DNA from: Butyrivibrio sp. FCS014 | Lineage (GTDB): Bacteria; Bacillota; Clostridia; Lachnospirales; Lachnospiraceae | Length of the DNA: 64,000 bases | Assembly: GCF_000526935.1 (NCBI RefSeq) | Contig: NZ_JAHA01000006.1 | Location: forward strand, 124,001-188,000 | Direction of reading: 5' to 3' | Shown: piece by piece, positions 1 to 8,888 of the stretch | Layout: each line of letters begins with the position of its first letter | Numbering within the stretch: position 1 is the first letter of the stretch | Position numbers and translations under genes: made by a program | Notes under the pieces: generated by a model | What the model was told of the DNA's origin: nothing | The model's input: only the letters and a program-made list of their open reading frames with translations | The model's database searches: none

Positions 1-312
1 GTATGCTGCAATATGAGTAATCCTGTTGGAACAGCCAGAGCGGTTACTGAGCTTGGAAGTAAGGCAGTGATTGTTGGAATGGACCATGATCAGGAGGCAC
101 TTCATTATCTCAGAGATGGTATTATCTATTGCCTGGGAGTTCAGGACTGCTATTCCATTGGATTTGACACTTTGCAGGTTGCGGTCAAAATTGCAGATGG
201 CAATTTGCCGGGAGCTCTTTTCCCGGATAAGACTGATGAAAGTACAACTATTATTTATCAGGAAGATGCGGCACCAATGCTTGAAATCCTGTATGGAGAC
301 GTTTCTCAATGA
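1..312 (+). CDS. C-terminal part of a sugar-type periplasmic binding protein (5' end outside window)
   Basis: The reading frame is open from base 1 and ends at the TGA at 310-312, so only the last 103 or so residues are present. The pattern of a solute-binding protein of the ribose/galactose type (Peripla_BP_4) is visible: a strand-like VIVGMDHD segment, then a YLRDG element followed by CLGVQDCYSIGF, which matches the usual 'V-Q-D-P-Y-x-M-G' stretch of that family. Such proteins either feed an ABC sugar importer or sense sugars for a membrane signalling protein. The next gene, a membrane diguanylate cyclase, starts inside this stop codon (ATGA overlap), so coupled translation and a sensing role are plausible. 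The substrate cannot be read from this fragment. Confidence 0.75.
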   Translation, partial: VCCNMSNPVGTARAVTELGSKAVIVGMDHDQEALHYLRDGIIYCLGVQDCYSIGFDTLQVAVKIADGNLPGALFPDKTDESTTIIYQEDAAPMLEILYGDVSQ

Positions 313-1829
313 AGGGTAAGAAGCTTAGTGAAAAGGCAGTGGCTGTAACTGCGGCGATTGGATCTGTTCTTATCATGGTAACGGTAATCGCCAATACTTA
401 TTGGGCTTCTAAGCAGGCTATTTCATCTACGAATGAGGCTGTTTCGGCTGTGAGTGCTTTCTACCTTGAATCGATGGCAGACAGACGAGCCAAGACAATT
501 ACAAACCTGATCAACAATAATTTTGACTACATGGAAAAGGCTGTAAGCGTCATAGATGATGAAAAGATAGAATCCCAGGAGGATCTTCGAGCTGCTATCG
601 GCAGGATGAAGAGTCTTTTGTCTCTTAACCGTTTTGCGCTGGTAGATGAGGATGATATAGTTTATACGCAGTATACCACCTATACCGGCGGCAGCAGGCA
701 TCCTTTCCTTGCGAAAAAGACTTTGGACGATAAAATGATAAGCACTGTTTTCCGCTATGGCTCATCCAAGGATCTGTGTCTTGCTATACCGATAGATATA
801 AAGATTATGGGCAAGCAGTTTAAAGCATGCTTCGTTCAGATAGATATTAACGACATAGTTGATCTGCTTGCTTTCGATGATCAGGAAAGTACGCATTTTG
901 CGCTGTATTCCGAAAATGGCAGCAATATATCGGAAACAGAGCTTGGACAGCTTATTGGAACAAAAAATATTTTCGATGCCACAAGCGGGAATGTTTCAGA
1001 AGATAAGTGGAATTCATTTCGCGATGATTTTGCAAATGCCAAAAGGGGAACGCTGACTTTTACCATAGGTGATGTAGTTGATACTATATGCTATGAACCT
1101 GTGGCAGATACCGGATGGGAACTGGTGGTAATGATTCGCGAAAGCGTTATTGAGGATCAGTTTCAGGAGATAAGGGAAAAGAGTCTTGCTACTAATCGCA
1201 GGCAGATATTATTCCTGCTTGCATTAGCTTCTATGTTTTCCACTGTATTGTACTACATGATAAGGCGTGTTGCTAAAGAGAAGCTGGAAGAAGAAAAAGA
1301 AAACAGCAAAGTCTTCAAGAGCATGGCAAATACCGATTCAATGACGGGAGTCAGAAATAAACATGCCTACATGGAGACTGAAGCCCAGTTAAACAGTTGG
1401 ATACGTGAGGGAGCTGCTGATAAACTGGCACTTGTAGTATGTGATATAAACGGCCTTAAATATGTAAATGACACGCAAGGACATGCTGCCGGTGACGAGC
1501 TTATCAAAGATGCATGTTCTCTTATCTGCAATGTTTTCAGTCATGGTTCGGTTTACAGAACCGGTGGTGATGAGTTTGTAGTTCTTTTGTCAGGAAAAGG
1601 ATACGATACAAGGGACGAAGTGATTGCCGACTTTAACAGGCAGGTAGAAGAAAACATAGGAAACGGTGATGTTGTTGTTTCTATCGGCTATACAACACTT
1701 CAGCCGAGTGATGAGCAGCTTCATGATCTGTTTGAAAGGGCAGACCATATGATGTATGACCGCAAAAAGGAATTAAAGAGTATGGGAGCAAGAACAAGAG
1801 AATTTGATGAAGATAAGCAGCAACAATAA
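309..1829 (+). CDS. Membrane diguanylate cyclase with an extracellular sensor and GGDEF domain
   Basis: This 506-residue protein should make c-di-GMP from two GTP. A transmembrane helix lies at about residues 10-30, an extracellular Cache-like region follows to about 295, a second helix sits at about 298-318, and a GGDEF domain fills the rest. The signature is intact (GGDEF at 419-423), with NTDSMTGVRNK at the domain start. No RxxD inhibitory site precedes GGDEF, so product inhibition at that site is unlikely. The start overlaps the stop of the upstream binding-protein gene, suggesting that the binding protein delivers a sugar signal to this sensor. A clear hairpin terminator follows at 1853-1882. 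Confidence 0.88.
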   Translation: MKGKKLSEKAVAVTAAIGSVLIMVTVIANTYWASKQAISSTNEAVSAVSAFYLESMADRRAKTITNLINNNFDYMEKAVSVIDDEKIESQEDLRAAIGRMKSLLSLNRFALVDEDDIVYTQYTTYTGGSRHPFLAKKTLDDKMISTVFRYGSSKDLCLAIPIDIKIMGKQFKACFVQIDINDIVDLLAFDDQESTHFALYSENGSNISETELGQLIGTKNIFDATSGNVSEDKWNSFRDDFANAKRGTLTFTIGDVVDTICYEPVADTGWELVVMIRESVIEDQFQEIREKSLATNRRQILFLLALASMFSTVLYYMIRRVAKEKLEEEKENSKVFKSMANTDSMTGVRNKHAYMETEAQLNSWIREGAADKLALVVCDINGLKYVNDTQGHAAGDELIKDACSLICNVFSHGSVYRTGGDEFVVLLSGKGYDTRDEVIADFNRQVEENIGNGDVVVSIGYTTLQPSDEQLHDLFERADHMMYDRKKELKSMGARTREFDEDKQQQ

Positions 1830-1852
1830 TGCGTTCAAGGCAGAGAGAATGA

Positions 1853-1882
1853 GAGAATCGTAGAGATTACGGTTCTCTTTTT
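1853..1882 (+). terminator. Rho-independent terminator after the diguanylate cyclase gene
   Basis: Arms GAGAATCGTA (1853-1862) and TACGGTTCTC (1868-1877) pair around a five-base loop with one mismatch, followed by TTTTT. Confidence 0.85.
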
Positions 1883-1891
1883 GTTGCACAA

Positions 1892-2060
1892 GACCGGCAA
1901 GCGAATGGATGCTTGCATACAAATTCATTTGCCGGTCGTAAGGACATGGAGCACGAAGTGCGGAATGTCTGTGTGCAGAATCGAGCCTGCTCGATTTGTC
2001 ATACTGTACTATAGAGGGGTATGAAAAATGGCCCCTTGACTTAAGTCCCTAGGGACCATT
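1892..2060. other. Intergenic block of four consecutive inverted repeats; candidate structured RNA or dispersed repeat
   Basis: Between the terminator and the AEC permease gene there are four hairpins in a row. GACCGGCAA (1892-1900) pairs with TTGCCGGTC (1929-1937). GACAT with inner GCAC (1943-1954) pairs with GTGC and ATGTC (1958-1969). AATCGAG (1979-1985) pairs with CTCGATT (1990-1996). AATGG-C-CCCT (2027-2035) pairs with AGGG-A-CCATT (2051-2060). The last lies about 33 bases before the start codon and could act on translation or attenuation. I matched this to no known riboswitch. Dispersed intergenic repeats are common in this group of bacteria, so a repeat copy is the simplest alternative. 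Confidence 0.5.
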
Positions 2061-2093
2061 CCGGTAAAAACAATAGAGGAGATTTTCAGAGCA

Positions 2094-3008
2094 ATGGTTT
2101 TGGTTCAACAAATGATAGTGCTGTTCATACTGATGGGCCTTGGATTCTTCTGCGGAAAGAAGGGCTTTATCACAGATTCGTTTTCAAAGAATCTGTCATG
2201 GCTGGTGGTAAATGTGGCAACGCCGGCTATGATCTTGTCTGCGGGAATGAATTATGAGAGTACCATCAGGGGAAAAGAGCTGCTTAGTGGCTTTTTGCTG
2301 TCGATACTGATATACGTGTTTCTGATAGGATTTTCCTTTGTGCTTCTGCCGCTGGTGAGAGTACCGGATAAGGACAGAAACGTATACCGGGTAATGGCGA
2401 TATTTTCAAACATAGGATTTATGGGGCTTCCCATTATTCAGGCGGCTTACGGGCCTGAGGCTGTTCTGTACGGAACACTGTTTCAGTTTCCCTATAACTT
2501 CCTGATGTACACCTATGGAATTGCGGCTATGAAAGGGGAGAGTCCCTTTAAGAAGGGAGAGAACCTTGGAAGGATGATCAATGTCGGGGTAATTTCCAGT
2601 GCCCTTGCCATAGTCATCTATGTATCGGGGATCCATATGCCGGAGGTCCTGAGAATCTCGGCAAGGCACTTAAGCAGCCTTGCGGCGCCCCTTAGCATGA
2701 TGGTCATCGGGCAGTCCATGGTTCACTTTGATATAAAAGATGTGGTAAACGACTTAAGGCTCCTTATATTCTCTCTGATCAAGCTTGTGGGACTCCCGAT
2801 TCTGGGAATAGTGCTCCTTAGGTTGTTCATTCACGATGAGATGCTTCTTCATGTCTGCTATATAATGCTGGCAACGCCTATAGGCTCCATGACAGCGATG
2901 GTTGCACAGCAGTACGGAGGCAATTACACACTGGCCTCCAAAGGGGTGGCACTGTCAACGGTGCTGTCGGTTATCACAATCCCTTTGGTGGCGCTTCTGG
3001 TGTTCTGA
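2094..3008 (+). CDS. AEC (auxin efflux carrier) family permease
   Basis: The 304-residue product is almost wholly hydrophobic, with about ten predicted membrane helices in two halves. That is the AEC-family layout, whose bacterial members carry organic acids such as malate or other anions. N-terminal residues LGFFCGKKGFI and the central NIGFMGLPIIQAAYG segment are typical of the family. The start is the ATG at 2094, with AGAGGAG about 12 bases upstream, a rather long gap. The gene stands alone between the structured intergenic block and a convergent lipoprotein gene. The substrate is unknown. Confidence 0.85.
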   Translation: MVLVQQMIVLFILMGLGFFCGKKGFITDSFSKNLSWLVVNVATPAMILSAGMNYESTIRGKELLSGFLLSILIYVFLIGFSFVLLPLVRVPDKDRNVYRVMAIFSNIGFMGLPIIQAAYGPEAVLYGTLFQFPYNFLMYTYGIAAMKGESPFKKGENLGRMINVGVISSALAIVIYVSGIHMPEVLRISARHLSSLAAPLSMMVIGQSMVHFDIKDVVNDLRLLIFSLIKLVGLPILGIVLLRLFIHDEMLLHVCYIMLATPIGSMTAMVAQQYGGNYTLASKGVALSTVLSVITIPLVALLVF

Positions 3009-3025
3009 CAGATGGGTAACCCCCA

Positions 3026-4786
3026 TTACCTCCACTGTCCGTTTTCGTAATCGATGATCTTAGCGGTCTGTCCCGCAGCGAGGATGGAGTTTCCGGCCTC
3101 GTTGATGACGCATTTCATTCCGGGGAAACCGTTAAGATATGCGGTTATGACATGGTGAACATGGACTCCCGTGATGTCGGGAACTTCCATGGCGCAGTAC
3201 ATTGGGATTGCATTATCCCTATTGTACAGATATATTCCAAGTCCCGATGCGTCAAAAGAGGTGACATCTTCCGCTACCTTAAAGGAGGCGTATCCGAATC
3301 TCTTTCCGTCGGGATTTATCCACTGTCCCTTGTCAGGGACATCGTAGGGAACCTCGCTCTGATACATGATGCAGGTTCCGTCTTCTCCGTTCCACATGGT
3401 CTGATATTCATTAAAGTGCTCAACCATCAGCGCGTACATGGTGACGTTGGCGCCGTTTATTATGATGCCGTTTTTGCAGGTGTTGAGATCCCAGCCCACA
3501 TTGTCGCCGTGGTCTGCTCTCCATACCCAGAGGTTGTCGCCAACGACGTTATCAAGGTCTACAGTGATGCAGTTTTTTGCTTTGCAGGGTCCGCTTGATG
3601 CGATGCCGCCGACTCTGAAATACATATCCGCAATAAGGGAAGGTGCGGCATTTTCTTTGGCACCGATAGATACAAGCTTTTCAGATTCGGTAGTTCCCGC
3701 ATCCATAAGAAGTCCGGCCAGGATAAGATCATCGGCGTTTTCCGTTACGATGCAGCCGTTGTCTGCGGTGGAGCGCAGGGTTGCAAGTCCCATTCCCAGC
3801 AGGATCGTGCCGGAATTTTTTACAGTGATGGCTTCATCAAGCTCATATATTCCCGGGGTAAAAAGAATGTTCTTCCCTTCCGAAAGGGCCTGATTAAGCG
3901 TAGCGGCTGTATCCGTATCCTCTTTTGCCACATAAAAATCCTTGAGAGGAAGGACTTTTCCTTCAGGTGTTTCGCCGCCCCATCCATAGGAGGAGCTGTC
4001 CTTTTTCCAGTCCGGAACGAAAACCCCGAAACCGTCTTTCTTGTCATAAACAAGAAACGGCTTTTCTCTTACTGTCTTTGTTTCTTCAATTGCAGTGTAG
4101 GAGGCTTCAGGCCAGGTCTTTTCAGGTACGCCGGCCGTATCATCACCCAGCATCACAATGTTCCAGTTTTGTCCCATCCAGGAGCTGTAGCTGTTGTTTC
4201 TTGAAAGCCATTGCTGCTGGGTCCCGGAATCCACATAACCTGTCACCCTGGAATCCGCAAGAAATCCGCCGCTGGCCCAGCCGTAATTGTCATGAAGGGT
4301 GAGGTTTCCGTCCACCTGAACCCTTCGCATATCGGTGGCCTGAGACACCGCCCATACCGTATCCGACTGCATTTCAATATTTTCGATGCCGCGCCAGAAA
4401 TTGCAGGTGGCATTGTGAAGCCCCTGAGGATTTGTGAGCCATTCGGCATAGGTATTTACCGAGGCAACCTTCGTGTCCGTTGGAAGAGCGCCAAGGCCGG
4501 CAAGCTGAGTATAGAAGCCGACGTTGGCTGAAACGTCATATTCTCCCGGCATGAAATATACCGCGTATCTGTTGTCATCAAACTGAGCGGTTTCCTGTGT
4601 TGCATAGATCTTATCCAATGCATCCTGAATCCCGGCGGTATCATCCTCCGGAGTGAATATGAAAACGTTCTGTCCAAAAATATCTGTGTGATAATCCCTG
4701 ATCTCCATCTTATTATTCCCGCATCCTGTTAGGATTCCTGCCAGCATTGCCAGTCCCGAAAGTATCATATATTTCTTTTTTAACAT
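3026..4786 (-). CDS. Secreted lipoprotein with a right-handed beta-helix (pectate-lyase-like) fold
   Basis: The 586-residue product begins with a lipoprotein signal (positive start, hydrophobic core, ILTG then Cys22), so it should be anchored outside the membrane. The rest carries beta-helix features: repeated short turns rich in G, N and D, a segment NILFTPGIYELDEAITVKNS typical of pectate-lyase-like coils, and aromatic-rich ends. Similar proteins are often annotated as beta-helix or glycosidase-related proteins of unknown substrate. A polysaccharide-active enzyme is likely but no catalytic site can be named with confidence. It converges with the AEC gene and diverges from the acetyltransferase gene. 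The AAGGAG ribosome site lies about 14 bases before the ATG, which is long. Confidence 0.7.
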   Translation of the reverse strand: MLKKKYMILSGLAMLAGILTGCGNNKMEIRDYHTDIFGQNVFIFTPEDDTAGIQDALDKIYATQETAQFDDNRYAVYFMPGEYDVSANVGFYTQLAGLGALPTDTKVASVNTYAEWLTNPQGLHNATCNFWRGIENIEMQSDTVWAVSQATDMRRVQVDGNLTLHDNYGWASGGFLADSRVTGYVDSGTQQQWLSRNNSYSSWMGQNWNIVMLGDDTAGVPEKTWPEASYTAIEETKTVREKPFLVYDKKDGFGVFVPDWKKDSSSYGWGGETPEGKVLPLKDFYVAKEDTDTAATLNQALSEGKNILFTPGIYELDEAITVKNSGTILLGMGLATLRSTADNGCIVTENADDLILAGLLMDAGTTESEKLVSIGAKENAAPSLIADMYFRVGGIASSGPCKAKNCITVDLDNVVGDNLWVWRADHGDNVGWDLNTCKNGIIINGANVTMYALMVEHFNEYQTMWNGEDGTCIMYQSEVPYDVPDKGQWINPDGKRFGYASFKVAEDVTSFDASGLGIYLYNRDNAIPMYCAMEVPDITGVHVHHVITAYLNGFPGMKCVINEAGNSILAAGQTAKIIDYENGQWR

Positions 4787-4897
4787 AAAAGTGCATTGTT
4801 CTCCTTAGGGAAGAATTTTTGACATATACATCAAGAATAGAGAAAAAACATGTCTCTTTACAGGTGGCATTTTCATCTGCGGGTGTCTATTTTATAT

Positions 4898-4903
4898 TAT
4901 AAT
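4898..4903 (+). promoter_or_regulatory. Possible -10 element (TATAAT) for the acetyltransferase gene
   Basis: A perfect TATAAT lies about 70 bases before the start codon in an AT-rich stretch, but no convincing -35 hexamer is present at 16-18 bases. Confidence 0.35.
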
Positions 4904-4974
4904 GATATAAATTAACTGCATTCATATGGGGCCTTGAACCCCCGGGAAAAGAACTACAGGAGAGAGTAAACACT

Positions 4975-5646
4975 ATGAAAATGAGCAATGTTGAAAGAAG
5001 AGACAAGGAGCTGGTTTATATTTCCGACGACGAGGTGTTTGAGGAGCAGAAGATCGCCAGGAAGCTCACCCAGGAGCTCAATACCGCGGACAGATCGGAT
5101 TTTGCTGCTATAACCGGGATCATCAATAAGCTGTTTGGAAAGTCCTATGAGGACACCTTCGTGAACCCGCCTTTTTACTGCGACTACGGCACTCACATTG
5201 AAGTGGGAAAGAACTTTTTTGCAAACTATAACTGTACCATGCTGGATGTAGGAATGATCAGGATCGGTGATAATGTGCAGATCGCGCCCAACGTTTCGAT
5301 CTATACTGCCGGGCACCCGGTCCACCCTGCCACAAGAAATTCAAGGTATGAGTATGGAATAGACGTCACCATAGGAAACAATGTGTGGATAGGCGGCAAT
5401 GTTGTTATATGCCCCGGTGTGACCATTGGAGATAATGCAGTTATAGGGGCAGGATCAGTGGTTTTGAAGGATATTCCTGCCTGGACCATTGCAGCCGGAA
5501 ATCCCTGTAAGGTCATCAGAAAGATCACGGAGGAGGACCGCAACAAACAGTTCGCGGGAAGAGATATAGATGACGAGGCCCGGGAGGATATCCAAAGGAT
5601 CGAGAAAGAGGAGAACGATTCTGTGAAGTATCCGACGGCACCATAA
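4975..5646 (+). CDS. Hexapeptide sugar O-acetyltransferase (maltose/galactoside acetyltransferase family)
   Basis: The 223-residue product has the family layout: a helical N-terminal domain of about 60 residues, then a left-handed beta-helix made of hexapeptide repeats. The fold region includes IGDNVQIAPNVSIYTAGHPVHP, in which the GHP histidine is the usual catalytic base, and the later IGNNVWIGGNVVICPGVTIG repeats. Enzymes of this group move an acetyl group from acetyl-CoA to a sugar hydroxyl, probably to detoxify or export sugars that cannot be used. A C-terminal tail of about 35 charged residues extends past the usual end. GGAGAG precedes the ATG, and a strong terminator follows. Confidence 0.88.
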   Translation: MKMSNVERRDKELVYISDDEVFEEQKIARKLTQELNTADRSDFAAITGIINKLFGKSYEDTFVNPPFYCDYGTHIEVGKNFFANYNCTMLDVGMIRIGDNVQIAPNVSIYTAGHPVHPATRNSRYEYGIDVTIGNNVWIGGNVVICPGVTIGDNAVIGAGSVVLKDIPAWTIAAGNPCKVIRKITEEDRNKQFAGRDIDDEAREDIQRIEKEENDSVKYPTAP

Positions 5647-5663
5647 GAAAAACGGATAAGTTC

Positions 5664-5695
5664 GCCCGGAGCAAGGTAAGGCTCCGGGCCTTTTT
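5664..5695 (+). terminator. Rho-independent terminator after the acetyltransferase gene
   Basis: GCCCGGAGC (5664-5672) pairs perfectly with GCTCCGGGC (5681-5689), followed by TTTTT. Confidence 0.92.
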
Positions 5696-5782
5696 CTTTG
5701 TGCTGTTGTGATTTAATGGAATGTTAATGTTTGGTAAACCGATAATGATGATATACTAATAGTGTTAGATGGGGACAGATGA

Positions 5783-5826
5783 CCGTCGAATCTGATTAGG
5801 AATTAGAGCCCTGTCAGACTCGGCGG
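5783..5826 (+). promoter_or_regulatory. Leader hairpin ahead of the STAS operon
   Basis: CCGTCGAATCTGA (5783-5795) pairs with TCAGACTCGGCGG (5814-5826) over 13 positions with one mismatch, and a short T run follows. A competing pair, GACAG (5774-5778) with CTGTC (5811-5815), shares the right arm. Mutually exclusive pairings of this kind can act as an attenuator. A TATACT at 5752-5757 is the likely -10, which would put the hairpin in the leader RNA. No known riboswitch consensus was recognised. Confidence 0.45.
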
Positions 5827-5857
5827 TTTTGCATTTACCTGGTAGGAGGACCTAAGA

Positions 5858-6160
5858 ATGCTTGATATTAAAATTGACAGAAACGGAAGCACTTTGGATG
5901 CGGCTCTTGAGGGAATGCTTGATACCAAGACAGCGCCCCAGCTGTCGGAGGCCATAATTACTCCCATATCAGAGCTTGAGGAGATCAACCTTGATTTTGC
6001 AAAGCTTGAATATCTCACCAGCGCAGGACTGAGGGTAATCCTTGAGGCTCAGCAGGAGATGGATGACAAGAATGGGAAGCTCACCATTAAAAATGTCAAC
6101 GAGGAGATCATGGAAGTTTTCGAAATGACAGGATTTGTTGACGTTCTGACAATCATCTGA
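5858..6160 (+). CDS. STAS-domain protein (anti-sigma-factor antagonist type)
   Basis: The 100-residue product is a single STAS domain, as in SpoIIAA and RsbV. The segment FAKLEYLTSAGLRVIL holds the conserved phospho-acceptor serine (Ser55), the site that an anti-sigma kinase phosphorylates and a PP2C phosphatase clears. It leads a run of four genes that also contains two PP2C phosphatases, one carrying an RsbW-like kinase domain, so all three parts of a partner switch are encoded together. No sigma factor lies nearby, so the output may be something other than sigma control. TAGGAGG precedes the ATG by about 8 bases. Confidence 0.9.
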   Translation: MLDIKIDRNGSTLDAALEGMLDTKTAPQLSEAIITPISELEEINLDFAKLEYLTSAGLRVILEAQQEMDDKNGKLTIKNVNEEIMEVFEMTGFVDVLTII

Positions 6161-6182
6161 AAAAGAACCTGCGGAGGTGGAA

Positions 6183-7046
6183 ATGTATAGAATCGTAGAC
6201 ATTGATGAGGATAACCGGGAAGAATACGCCGATTACCTCGGAGAGGATGTTTCAGAGAATATAGGAAGAGCCTATTACAGGGCCATTGCTGTGGTGGACG
6301 AGGCTACGTCCATGCCCCGGGCAGGGATGGTCTGGACTTTAAAGAATATAAATGAAGATGCCGATACCGAGAGCAATATCGTCTTTATAAGAAGTGACAA
6401 TGAGGATGCATTTTCCTATATGATGGATGACTACACGGACAGGATAAAATCCGACGGAGTAGTACGTTCCCATGCCTTCATTCCCGTAAAGGAAGGCAGG
6501 CAGCTTAAGGAGATGCTTAAAGAGGCAGGCTTTAACATGAGACTTTCGGAAAGTGACGTAGTGCTGGTCAAACTTTCGGAGCTTTCTGACATGCCTTTTT
6601 TACAGAAGATCAAAAAGGCCGGGATTCCTGACACAATCCTTCCCCTTGAACAGGTCACAATGAGATCTTTCAGGAAAGGTGTGACCAAATGCGTGATGCA
6701 GGGCATGGTGGGACTTTGCGATGATCTTTCAGACCTGGATATGGGATGGTTCGAGAATGATGTGTCCTGTGTTTCCATAATTGACGGCGCCATAAACGGA
6801 TTGCTTCTTTTCCATCAAAGACCATCAGGAGTTATAGCCATACAGCTGATGGTATGTCTCGACCAAAGTTTTAAGAAGACACTTCCCTATCTTATGGGCA
6901 GGTTTGTAATCTCCATGGAAAAGAAATACAGCCCTGATGTAAGGATTGAGCTGGACAGACACAACCAGCAGTCGCTTCTTTTATCGGAAAAGCTTCTCCC
7001 GAGAGGCTTTGGAATACCTATCTACGCAGGCAGCAGAACAGAGTAA
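6183..7046 (+). CDS. GNAT-like two-lobe protein, paralogue of the protein at 53047
   Basis: The start is the ATG at 6183, five bases after CGGAGG; an in-frame GTG at 6177 overlaps that ribosome site. The 287-residue product looks like two acetyltransferase-like lobes joined by a linker, but no clear acetyl-CoA loop (R/QxxGxG/A) is visible, so catalysis is doubtful. It is recognisably related to the protein at 53047-53898. Both have a SxLQ/MRSF-type helix leading into F-(R/K)-(K/R)-GVT-(K/N)-C, then GLxxDL, then W-F-E-(N/T)-DVSC. Both lie beside a SpoIIE-type phosphatase. I infer a shared signalling role, possibly as an adaptor or sensor for the phosphatase. Confidence 0.6.
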   Translation: MYRIVDIDEDNREEYADYLGEDVSENIGRAYYRAIAVVDEATSMPRAGMVWTLKNINEDADTESNIVFIRSDNEDAFSYMMDDYTDRIKSDGVVRSHAFIPVKEGRQLKEMLKEAGFNMRLSESDVVLVKLSELSDMPFLQKIKKAGIPDTILPLEQVTMRSFRKGVTKCVMQGMVGLCDDLSDLDMGWFENDVSCVSIIDGAINGLLLFHQRPSGVIAIQLMVCLDQSFKKTLPYLMGRFVISMEKKYSPDVRIELDRHNQQSLLLSEKLLPRGFGIPIYAGSRTE

Positions 7047-7066
7047 GAGCATAGACGGAAATTCTA

Positions 7067-8836
7067 ATGGTAAAACGCAGCAGTAATCAGCAGAAAATTA
7101 AATCCCTAAGCAGAAAGCTTACAGTGGCCACAGCGGCAAATTATATGCTGCTGGGGACTATTATCATGCTTGCGGTTGCCATTGTGTTTTTCTATAACGT
7201 CGTAAGAGGCCGCTACAGCGACAACGTAGATACTGCAAAGACCATTGAGGACACCATCACTTCTCAGGTAGATATCTCACAGCTTGTGGATGCGGTCCTT
7301 GAGCAGGAGCGCACGGATCCCGATGCCTTCAGAGCTGAAATGTTTGTCAATGACGCTGCTGACCTTGAGGGACAGCTCCTTAGTTATAAATGGTACAACG
7401 AGTATGATCCTCCTCTTGCAAAGAGAGAGGACTATCAGTTTGTGGCGGACATAATGTACGCCTTTAACAACAACAATCAGAATCTTAACGGAACATCACT
7501 TATGGTCTTCGACAGGAGGACCCATATTGCAGCACTTCTGTGTGACGTGGAAAAATTCGGTTCCGATACCGCCACCAGAGTGGACTACGTCATGTGGCGA
7601 AACTTCCAGGATGAAGACCTTATTCACATTGAGCAGGAAAGATGGTCCCTTGCAAAGAACCTGTACCGTTACATGCAGGTTGATGCCAGCAATGTAGTAT
7701 TTATCTGGTATGAGCCTGTTGAATATTTCGACAGGGAAGTTGTGGTATTTGTGGAGACCGATGCATTCTATACCAGGATTCTTGGCAACACCTTATCCTT
7801 CGTTGGATTGTCCCTGATAGCGATCCTGTTGGTGGTTATTGTGATGGGACGTCTCTATCACAGGCGCATGCAGACCCTTGTCATGAATCCCATAATGATC
7901 ATAAGCGATGCAGCCCAAAGATATGTTGACGACCATCTGGCAGGCTACAGATGGAAGACACATTTTGCCAATCTGGATCTCAATGCGGGATACGAGTTCG
8001 ATGATCTGGCCCGCACCATGGACAAAATGGAGCAGGATATAGACAGGTTCGAGGATGACATCACCCAGGCCACAGCCGAGAGGGAGAGGATAGAATCGGA
8101 GCTTAATGTGGCCAGTCGTATCCAGTCTGATATGCTTCCCAAGAATTTCCCGCTTTTCCCCGACAGAAAAGAATTTGATCTTTATGCATCCATGACTCCC
8201 GCCAAGGAAATCGGGGGAGACTTTTATGATGTCTTTATGATGGACGAGGATCACCTGTGCATTGTCATGGCTGACGTGTCCGGAAAGGGAATACCTGCCG
8301 CTCTTTTCATGGTAAATGCCATGAAGACCATAAGGGCCAGGGCCCTGGCCGGCGGAACCCCCGCCCAGATACTGTTTGATGTCAACAACATGCTCTTTGA
8401 AGGCAACAAGGAGAAGATGTTTGTAACAGTATGGCTGGCGGTCATCACCCTTTCCACGGGAGAGGTTACACAGGCCAATGCCGGTCATGAGAATCCGGTG
8501 AAAAAAGGCAGCGACGGAGAGTTCACTTTTATCAGGACCAAGCACTCCTTTGTCCTTGGGGGTAAAAAGAACATGAAATACAGCGAAGACTCTTTTACCC
8601 TGGAAAAAGGAGATACCATATTTATCTACACCGACGGCGTCACCGAAGCTACGGACCTTCGGGGCGAGCGCTTCTACACCGAAAGGCTTTTGGAAGCACT
8701 TAATGAAGCAACCGGTAAGAAGCCTGAAGATATCCTTGCCCATGTAAAACGGAAGATAGATGAGTTTGTGGATGGGGCGCCGCAGTTTGACGACCTGACC
8801 ATGCTGGCTGTCACATATTACGGCAAGGAAGAATGA
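7067..8836 (+). CDS. Membrane SpoIIE-type PP2C serine phosphatase with HAMP linker
   Basis: The 589-residue protein has a transmembrane helix at about 22-45, an extracellular sensor to about 240, a second helix at about 245-265, a HAMP-like and coiled-coil linker to about 350, and a PP2C catalytic domain at the C-terminus. Metal-binding residues are present: GGDFYD (383-388, Asp385), YTDGVTEA (Asp523) and FDDLTM (Asp575 and Asp576). Phosphatases of this kind (RsbU, SpoIIE) dephosphorylate a STAS-domain serine, and the STAS protein at 5858 is the obvious partner. It follows the GNAT-like gene by 20 bases and precedes a second phosphatase, consistent with one operon. Confidence 0.9.
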   Translation: MVKRSSNQQKIKSLSRKLTVATAANYMLLGTIIMLAVAIVFFYNVVRGRYSDNVDTAKTIEDTITSQVDISQLVDAVLEQERTDPDAFRAEMFVNDAADLEGQLLSYKWYNEYDPPLAKREDYQFVADIMYAFNNNNQNLNGTSLMVFDRRTHIAALLCDVEKFGSDTATRVDYVMWRNFQDEDLIHIEQERWSLAKNLYRYMQVDASNVVFIWYEPVEYFDREVVVFVETDAFYTRILGNTLSFVGLSLIAILLVVIVMGRLYHRRMQTLVMNPIMIISDAAQRYVDDHLAGYRWKTHFANLDLNAGYEFDDLARTMDKMEQDIDRFEDDITQATAERERIESELNVASRIQSDMLPKNFPLFPDRKEFDLYASMTPAKEIGGDFYDVFMMDEDHLCIVMADVSGKGIPAALFMVNAMKTIRARALAGGTPAQILFDVNNMLFEGNKEKMFVTVWLAVITLSTGEVTQANAGHENPVKKGSDGEFTFIRTKHSFVLGGKKNMKYSEDSFTLEKGDTIFIYTDGVTEATDLRGERFYTERLLEALNEATGKKPEDILAHVKRKIDEFVDGAPQFDDLTMLAVTYYGKEE

Positions 8837-8888
8837 ACCGGCAAAGAAGAATTAACTGATAAGGAAGCCTCTGCAGAAGGAGCACAAG

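Noticed and set aside
1892-2060. A c-di-GMP or other known riboswitch before the AEC gene.
   Set aside because: The conserved cores of the riboswitch classes I know were not found, only successive simple hairpins.
7793-8743. A 316-codon minus-strand frame opposite the SpoIIE phosphatase.
   Set aside because: The plus strand encodes intact PP2C metal motifs; the antisense product shows no domain.
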